Program-made: the position numbers and the translations under genes | The notes under the pieces: generated by a model | What the model saw: the letters and a program-made list of their open reading frames with translations, nothing else | Told to the model about the DNA's origin: nothing | Databases searched by the model: none | Assembly: GCA_034429275.1 (NCBI GenBank) | Contig: DAOUFU010000091.1 | Coordinates: 1-6,764, forward strand | Length of the DNA: 6,764 bases | Origin: DAOUFU01 sp034429275 | GTDB lineage: Bacteria; Chloroflexota; Anaerolineae; Aggregatilineales; Aggregatilineaceae | Direction of reading: 5' to 3' | Shown here: positions 1-4,155 of the stretch, one piece after another | Position numbering within the stretch: the stretch's first letter is position 1 | Layout of the letters: every line of letters begins with the position of its first letter

Positions 1-760
1 TCACCGTCACCGCGTCGAGTGCACCGGGCGCGCCCTCCGGCTGCGGCACCGGTTCGCTGAGCACGGTCGCGCCCCCCTGCGGAAGCTCCGCCCGCGTGCC
101 CAGCAGTTCCGCCAGCAGCACCGTTTGCAGAACGCCGCCGGGCTGGTACAGCCCATTCGTCACCCGGTTCAGCAGCGGCGTCGCGGCCTGGTCGCGCGTC
201 AGGACCTCCCACTGTGCTTCGAGCTGGTTCGGGTCATAGCCCGGCGCGCTGACCAGCGCCAGCACGCGCCCGCTCGGCACTTCCGCGATCACCACCGCGC
301 CGCTGCGTCCCTGCATCGCGGCCAGCGCCGCCTGCTGCACATCGAGATCGAGCGTCAGCCGCACATCGCCGCCCACCGGCGCGCGGTGCAGCGCCTGGTC
401 CCGCAGTTCCTGCCAGTCGTTGCGCAGGCCCTCGCCGCGCAGCAGATCGTCGAAGGTCGCCTCGATGCCCGCCGTGCCAAAACGCAGGCTGTAATAGCCG
501 GTGACGCTCGCCACGCCCGGCTCCGGGTAGTCACGCCGCATCACGCCGGACCGCATCTCCACGCTGTGGGCCAGCACCGCGCCTTCCCGGTCCAGGATCG
601 CCCCGCGCCGGATGCGCTGCTCGGCGATGACGTTGCGCGCGTTGTCGTCGCGTGCCAGCAGGCTCTCGCCCTGGACCACCGACCAGAACAGCACGCTGAG
701 CGCCGCCGCCCCAAACAGAATCAGCAGCGCCGCCGTCACCCGGTTGAGTTCATGTGTCAT
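1..760 (-). CDS. Class B penicillin-binding protein, PbpA-like, lacking the catalytic SxxK (3' end outside window)
   Basis: The visible 253 residues are the N-terminal part of a membrane-anchored class B PBP. Residues 8-29 form one transmembrane anchor. Residues 51-66 (RRGAILDREGAVLAHS) are the RG-x-I-x-DR-x-G-x-LA signature of the dimerisation/pedestal domain. Residues 88-109 (GYYS, then FG-x-AGIE, then LLRG) match the block typical of actinobacterial PbpA. LTLD-x-DVQQAAL (135-146) and SGRVLALVSAPGYDPN (163-178) lead into the transpeptidase domain. Where the family has YxPGSTFK, this protein reads YQPGGVLQ (205-212): the nucleophilic Ser is Gly209 and the general-base Lys is Gln212. The fold is therefore clear but transpeptidase activity is doubtful. 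The ATG at 760 has a GAGAGG ribosome site (769-774) eight bases upstream. The gene follows the SEDS polymerase gene by 60 bases, the usual cognate pairing. The SxN and KTG boxes lie beyond the window. Confidence 0.9.
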   Translation of the reverse strand, partial: MTHELNRVTAALLILFGAAALSVLFWSVVQGESLLARDDNARNVIAEQRIRRGAILDREGAVLAHSVEMRSGVMRRDYPEPGVASVTGYYSLRFGTAGIEATFDDLLRGEGLRNDWQELRDQALHRAPVGGDVRLTLDLDVQQAALAAMQGRSGAVVIAEVPSGRVLALVSAPGYDPNQLEAQWEVLTRDQAATPLLNRVTNGLYQPGGVLQTVLLAELLGTRAELPQGGATVLSEPVPQPEGAPGALDAVTV

Positions 761-768
761 GCCGCGAT

Positions 769-774
769 CCTCTC
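769..774 (-). promoter_or_regulatory. Ribosome binding site of the PBP gene
   Basis: GAGAGG on the minus strand lies eight bases before the ATG at 760. It fixes that start over the overlapping out-of-frame ATG at 753. The 60-base gap between the SEDS gene and the PBP gene holds nothing else I can identify. Confidence 0.55.
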
Positions 775-820
775 ACCACGCCCCACCCAACGAACGAGCG
801 CGCCCAACAAAGGGGCACGC

Positions 821-2170
821 TCATTCGCCGTCGCTCATCAACAGCAGCAGGCCCACGATCACAAAGCTGGTCAGCAGCGAGCTTCCGCCGTAGCTCACGA
901 ACGGCAGCGTCACGCCCGTCAGCGGGATCAGCTTGAGCGCCCCGCCCATGATCAGCAAGCTCTGCACCGCGATCATCAGGCTCAGCCCGGCGGCCAGCAG
1001 CGCCCGAAAGCTCTGCCGCGCCAGCACGGCGACTCGCATCCCGCGCACCACCAGCGCCGCCACCGCTGCGATCACGCCCAGCGCGCCCAATGCCCCCCAT
1101 TCTTCGGCGATGGCTGCGAACGCAAAATCCGAATGTGCCACCGGGATAATCTGCGGATACCCCTGCCCGATTCCCTGCCCGGCCACGCCGCCCGCCGCTA
1201 CTGCCATCAGGCTCTGCACGATCTGGTAGGCGTCGCTGCCCGCCGTCTGCCAGGGGTCCCACCAGATATCGACTCGCAGCCGCACCACGTCGAACAGGTG
1301 GTAGGCCGCTGCCCCCGCCAGGCCCAGCAGCACCACTCCGCCGATCAACAGCTGCCACTGGCCCGATGCCAGGTACAGCATGGTCATGAACACCACGAAC
1401 AGCAGCGTAGCCGCGCCCAGGTCGCGCTGCCACACCAGAATCACCACGCACAGGCCCCACATCAGCAGCACGGGACCCAAAAACGCCGGGCTGGGCACGC
1501 GCCACCCCAGGATTTTCCACGTATCCAGCCGCATATACGGTTGGTGTTCGGCCAGGTAGCTCGCCAGGAACACCACCAGCAGCACTTTGATCAGCTCCGA
1601 CGGCTGATAATACACGCGCCCGATCCCCAGCCAGATCCACAGGCGCGGCCCGATGCGCGACGCAGGGTTTTCGCCGATGGCAATCGTCAGCGCCAGCAGC
1701 GCCAGCCCGCCCACCAGCCACGTATAGCGGTAGCGCCGCAGCCAGCGCAGGTCGCGCGGGGTGAGCGTCACCGCCACCAGCGCCAGCGTGCCCACCACCA
1801 TCCAGCCCGCCTGCCGGTTGGCGAATCCCGGCACCAGCCGCGCGATCACGTTCAGTCCCCAGCCGGTGAGCAGCATCGCCGCCGGAAACAGCACCGGGTC
1901 GCGCAGCGGCAGCCGCCGGTTGAGCACCAGGTGACCGCCCGCCGCACACAGAATCCACACGCCCACCGGCCACAGCCGCCACCAGTCCCATCCGCGCACC
2001 AACACCAGCCCGGCATGATTGACCAGTACGAACAGCCCGGCCAGGATCAGCAGCAGGCGTTCGCGCCGCCGGGCGCGCGCCGCCCCCAGCCCGATCAGCG
2101 CCGCCTCATCAACCGGCCCGGCCAGCGACAGCAGCCGCCACGTGAGCATACGTGCCCGGTTCACTGCCAT
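821..2170 (-). CDS. rodA: SEDS peptidoglycan glycosyltransferase, RodA/FtsW family
   Basis: This 449-residue polytopic membrane protein belongs to the FtsW/RodA/SpoVE family, which polymerises lipid II into glycan strands in the cytoplasmic membrane. Family motifs appear in order: YQPSELIK (188-195); WQRDLGAATLLF (247-258), followed by MLYLASGQ (264-271); YQIVQSLMAVAAGG (315-328); PVAHSDFAFAAIAEEWG (343-359); and GVTLPFVSYGGSSLL (419-433). Asp348 in HSDF corresponds to the aspartate found essential in RodA and FtsW enzymes, so the protein looks catalytically intact. The first 35 or so residues are a hydrophilic cytoplasmic lead. Start: ATG at 2170, two bases after the mtnP stop, without a strong Shine-Dalgarno, so translational coupling is likely; Met8 is an alternative start. 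The choice of RodA over FtsW rests on the adjacent PbpA-type PBP and on actinobacterial-RodA-like wording around residues 298-336. The family call is secure; the RodA/FtsW distinction is less so. Confidence 0.94.
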   Translation of the reverse strand: MAVNRARMLTWRLLSLAGPVDEAALIGLGAARARRRERLLLILAGLFVLVNHAGLVLVRGWDWWRLWPVGVWILCAAGGHLVLNRRLPLRDPVLFPAAMLLTGWGLNVIARLVPGFANRQAGWMVVGTLALVAVTLTPRDLRWLRRYRYTWLVGGLALLALTIAIGENPASRIGPRLWIWLGIGRVYYQPSELIKVLLVVFLASYLAEHQPYMRLDTWKILGWRVPSPAFLGPVLLMWGLCVVILVWQRDLGAATLLFVVFMTMLYLASGQWQLLIGGVVLLGLAGAAAYHLFDVVRLRVDIWWDPWQTAGSDAYQIVQSLMAVAAGGVAGQGIGQGYPQIIPVAHSDFAFAAIAEEWGALGALGVIAAVAALVVRGMRVAVLARQSFRALLAAGLSLMIAVQSLLIMGGALKLIPLTGVTLPFVSYGGSSLLTSFVIVGLLLLMSDGE

Positions 2171-2172
2171 CT

Positions 2173-3042
2173 CTACCGCGTGTATTTGCCCACAATCGGG
2201 CGCAGCGCCGCCAGCGTCTCCGCCGGGATGCGCGCCGGGTCGGTCATCAGCGCATCAGCCAGCGCGCGGTCGCAGCCGCAGCCCGGTACATGCCCGCGCA
2301 GCCGCCGCACAATGCCGATCAGCGCCTGCTGCGCCAGCCGCACATTGCGCTGAAGCGTCTGGATCACCAGTTCCACCGAGACCGCCTCTTCCGTCTCGTG
2401 CCACACATCATAATCGGTGACGTGCGCCATCGTCGCGTAGCACATCTCCGCCTCGCGCGCCAGGAACACCTCCGGCGAGGCCGTCATGCCGATGATGTCC
2501 ATCCCCCAGCTGCGGAACAATGCGCTCTCCGCCCGCGTCGAGAAGCGCGGCCCTTCCACCGTGATGAACGTCCCCCCCCGGTGAACGGTTCCCCCTGCTT
2601 CCGCCACCGAATCGGCGACGATCGCGCTGAGATCGGCGCAGAACGGGTCCGCCGACGAAACATGCCCCACCAGCCCGCGCCCAAAGAACGTATTCGGGCG
2701 GTCCAGCCGCGTCAGGTCCACGACCTGGTCGGGGACCACGATGTGCCCCGGCGCAAAATCCTCGCGCAGCGACCCACACGCGCTGATGCTGATCACCTGC
2801 TGCACGCCCAGCATCTTCAGCGCCATGATGTTCGCCCGGTAGGGGACTTCGCTCGGCGTCAGGGTGTGGCCGCGCCCGTGCCGCGCGATGAACGCCACGC
2901 GCTCGCCTTCCAACGTGCCGATCACCACCGGGGCGCTGGGCGCACCGAAGGCCGTCTCCATCACGCGCTCTTCGACCCCGGTCAGCTCCGGCATACTGTA
3001 CACGCCCGATCCGCCGATCACGCCGATTCGCACTTCACTCAT
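2173..3042 (-). CDS. mtnP: S-methyl-5'-thioadenosine phosphorylase
   Basis: This 289-residue cytoplasmic enzyme splits 5'-methylthioadenosine with phosphate into adenine and 5-methylthioribose-1-phosphate, the entry to methionine salvage. Visible family motifs are GGSGVY (10-15, phosphate loop), RHGRGH (54-59), YRANIMALKMLGV (68-80), CGSLRED (89-95), PDQVVDLT (104-111), VEGPRFSTRAES (162-173) and GMTASPEVFLAREAEMCYA (185-203). TDYDVW (209-214) carries the aspartate pair (Asp210, Asp212) that in MTAP recognises the adenine amino group. This favours MTAP over purine nucleoside phosphorylase or methylthioinosine phosphorylase, which use Asn there. The start at 3042 is chosen because GGAAGGAGT lies eight bases upstream and the family N-terminus begins here; the open frame continues 64 residues further up without family similarity. 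It appears to be the first gene of an operon with rodA and the PBP gene. A run of eight G in codons 155-157 keeps frame. Confidence 0.96.
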   Translation of the reverse strand: MSEVRIGVIGGSGVYSMPELTGVEERVMETAFGAPSAPVVIGTLEGERVAFIARHGRGHTLTPSEVPYRANIMALKMLGVQQVISISACGSLREDFAPGHIVVPDQVVDLTRLDRPNTFFGRGLVGHVSSADPFCADLSAIVADSVAEAGGTVHRGGTFITVEGPRFSTRAESALFRSWGMDIIGMTASPEVFLAREAEMCYATMAHVTDYDVWHETEEAVSVELVIQTLQRNVRLAQQALIGIVRRLRGHVPGCGCDRALADALMTDPARIPAETLAALRPIVGKYTR

Positions 3043-3050
3043 CCGTCTGC

Positions 3051-3059
3051 ACTCCTTCC
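3051..3059 (-). promoter_or_regulatory. Strong ribosome binding site of mtnP
   Basis: GGAAGGAGT on the minus strand ends eight bases before the ATG at 3042. It is the best Shine-Dalgarno in the window and decides the mtnP start against the longer in-frame extension to 3234. Confidence 0.75.
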
Positions 3060-3140
3060 GATGCCCACCAAACCAGAACTTCCTGCCGCCCGTGCGCTGA
3101 GCGCGCCTGTGCGCCGGGCGTCCGGGGACAGGTCCTGCTG

Positions 3141-3169
3141 AGTGTAACGCTAATGCCGGAGACGACCAA
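3141..3169 (-). promoter_or_regulatory. Candidate sigma-70-type promoter for mtnP-rodA-PBP
   Basis: On the minus strand, TTGGTC (3164-3169) and TACACT (3141-3146) are separated by exactly 17 bases, resembling -35 and -10 boxes with partial matches. Transcription would start near 3134, giving a leader of about 90 bases before mtnP. Within that leader, GCCCGGCGC and GCGC-A-CGGGC (3088-3119) could form a stem with one bulge, but in sequence this GC-rich such pairing is common by chance. The position fits the head of the operon. The boxes themselves are weak evidence. Confidence 0.35.
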
Positions 3170-3270
3170 ACGTGTGGGAAGATCGGGTGCGCGCGAACCC
3201 TGGCGGCGCGTTTTTGAGCCAAAACTGGCCCCACCCCTGACCTGCGCGCCGCTTCGGGCGCTTGGTCTTT

Positions 3271-3316
3271 CCCCTCGCCTAAAATTATCGGCGAGGGGTG
3301 GCGAGGCGATCACGCC
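3271..3316. repeat. REP-like inverted repeat with a perfect 9-bp stem
   Basis: CCCCTCGCC (3271-3279) and GGCGAGGGG (3290-3298) are perfect inverted copies around an A/T-rich 10-base loop. GGCGAGG is repeated directly at 3300-3306, so the left arm could pair with either copy. A small second hairpin, GGCG-ATCA-CGCC, spans 3305-3316, and CCGGGGTGAGG follows at 3320-3330. The layout of a C4T-type stem followed by a GGGGTGAGG-like tail recalls dispersed repetitive palindromic elements seen between genes in many GC-rich bacteria. Neither strand has a T run after the stem, so it is not a classical intrinsic terminator, although it could slow polymerase or protect the 3' end of the zinc-finger gene transcript. 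That it is repeated elsewhere in the genome is inference. Confidence 0.5.
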
Positions 3317-3428
3317 GAGCCGGGGTGAGGCCGGACAGTCTATCAAGACGTGCGGTAAGATGGCAGAATTCACCCTGTGAACTGAAATAAAATGCGCCCC
3401 CTGTCAACTTGTGCTCGCCCCCGGACGA

Positions 3429-4103
3429 TCAGCCCGGTCCAGGGCTGCCGGTGACGGCGTCCGGCGTATCCGTGGGAATCACAAACACCGGGGGAGTCGA
3501 TTCCACGGTCGGTGAGGGCGTGGGCGTCTCGGTTGCCAGCAGCGCCTGCAGATTCACCGGCTGGATCACGCGCGTCACCTGGGCGAGCGAGAACCCGTAG
3601 GCCGCGATGCAGGCCGCAATCACCAGCACCCACACCCCGGTGACGACCACCCCCACCAGCGCCAGCCGCCGCGTGCGCCGCGGATCATACGCCTTCTTCG
3701 CGTTGATCAGCGCCGCCAGCGAGAGCACCAATCCCACCCCTGGCAGGCAGTAGCCCATGCCGCAGCACGCGCCCATCGTCGTCACGCCGATCGCCAGCCC
3801 CAGCAAGGCCAGCAGGTCGTGGGTATTGCCGCGATACAGCCCATCGTCGGCGGCCTCTCTGCCGCGCTTGAGCTTGCCCGCCGCGCCCACCTGCGCGCCG
3901 ATCAGCTGCTCGGCGTATGCCCCCGGTTCCTCGATGACCGCCCCACGCAGCCGGGCGGCTTCTGCGTGCTGCTGGCACAACCGCTGTCCGTCGTCGGTGT
4001 AGTACAGGCAGTAGGCACACAGCGGCTTACCGCAGACTTCGCATCGCTCAAGCGCGATCCGCTCCGGGTGATTGTCACAAAACAGGGGGTCCCACCGCGC
4101 CAA
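3429..4103 (-). CDS. B-box-like zinc-finger membrane protein with Thr/Pro-rich tail
   Basis: A 224-residue protein of unknown role. Residues 9-46 carry eight spaced Cys/His ligands (C9, H12, C21, C24, C29, C32, C43, H46), a B-box-type double-zinc pattern probably facing the cytoplasm. A charged linker (47-94) follows. Two hydrophobic blocks (about 97-134 and 147-170) come next, separated by a basic loop (AKKAYDPRRTRR); together they resemble the DUF4190-type membrane module. The tail from 189 is rich in Thr, Pro and Ser (TETPTPSPTVESTPP) and is probably extracytoplasmic. The start is TTG at 4103: an in-frame TGA lies only two codons upstream, GAAGG (4113-4117) is nine bases before it, and a later start would lose the first zinc ligands. 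It follows the STAND ATPase gene by 52 bases in the same direction, so co-transcription is likely. Bacterial B-box domains are assumed to mediate protein contacts; nothing here shows the partner. Confidence 0.82.
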   Translation of the reverse strand: MARWDPLFCDNHPERIALERCEVCGKPLCAYCLYYTDDGQRLCQQHAEAARLRGAVIEEPGAYAEQLIGAQVGAAGKLKRGREAADDGLYRGNTHDLLALLGLAIGVTTMGACCGMGYCLPGVGLVLSLAALINAKKAYDPRRTRRLALVGVVVTGVWVLVIAACIAAYGFSLAQVTRVIQPVNLQALLATETPTPSPTVESTPPVFVIPTDTPDAVTGSPGPG

Positions 4104-4112
4104 ATGTCACCG

Positions 4113-4117
4113 CCTTC
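4113..4117 (-). promoter_or_regulatory. Ribosome binding site supporting the TTG start
   Basis: GAAGG on the minus strand, nine bases before TTG at 4103. Because an in-frame stop (4107-4109) sits between this site and the start, no longer ATG or GTG start is possible, which supports the rare TTG initiation codon. Confidence 0.5.
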
Positions 4118-4155
4118 GCCGGATCAATAATTCACCCACGCCGCCGCACCATCCG

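Larger units (their letters stand above)
3043..3428. other. Non-coding intergenic region between the zinc-finger gene and mtnP
   Basis: About 390 bases without a supported gene. It contains the mtnP ribosome site and candidate promoter at its low-coordinate end, an inverted-repeat element near 3271-3316, and an A/T-richer patch near 3380-3393 just beyond the zinc-finger gene. A short plus-strand frame starting at 3153 has no ribosome site and an unremarkable Arg/Pro-rich composition, so I do not call it. I see no tRNA, no recognisable riboswitch and no hairpin followed by a T run. Confidence 0.7.

Noticed and set aside
750..1991. A 413-codon minus-strand frame overlapping the SEDS gene
   Set aside because: It is a second frame of the same strand with Gly/Ala/Arg-rich low-complexity translation, fully covered by the SEDS coding region.
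821..2170. Loss of the SEDS catalytic aspartate, suggested by the altered WDPWQTAGSDA loop
   Set aside because: The essential aspartate of the family is the one in the HxDF motif, which is present here as HSDF (Asp348).
125..2353. A 742-codon open frame on the plus strand
   Set aside because: It lies antisense to the PBP and SEDS genes, whose motifs are unmistakable. Its translation is rich in His, Gln, Arg and Pro with no recognisable domain, which is typical of a shadow frame in GC-rich DNA.
2152..3141. A 329-codon plus-strand frame opposite mtnP
   Set aside because: It is antisense to a clearly conserved enzyme, rich in Arg, His and Pro, and has no family motif.
3043..3234. In-frame 64-residue N-terminal extension of mtnP
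   Set aside because: The strong ribosome site at 3051-3059 and the family N-terminus (MSEVRIGVIGGSGVY) place the start at 3042. The extension has no similarity to the family and covers the candidate promoter.
3153..3380. A 75-codon plus-strand frame in the intergenic region
   Set aside because: It has no ribosome site before the ATG, runs through the palindromic element, and its translation shows no domain or membrane segment.
3380..3415. Perfect TTGACA on the minus strand at 3407-3412 as a promoter
   Set aside because: No acceptable -10 box lies 16-18 bases downstream, and the nearest gene start is over 350 bases away.
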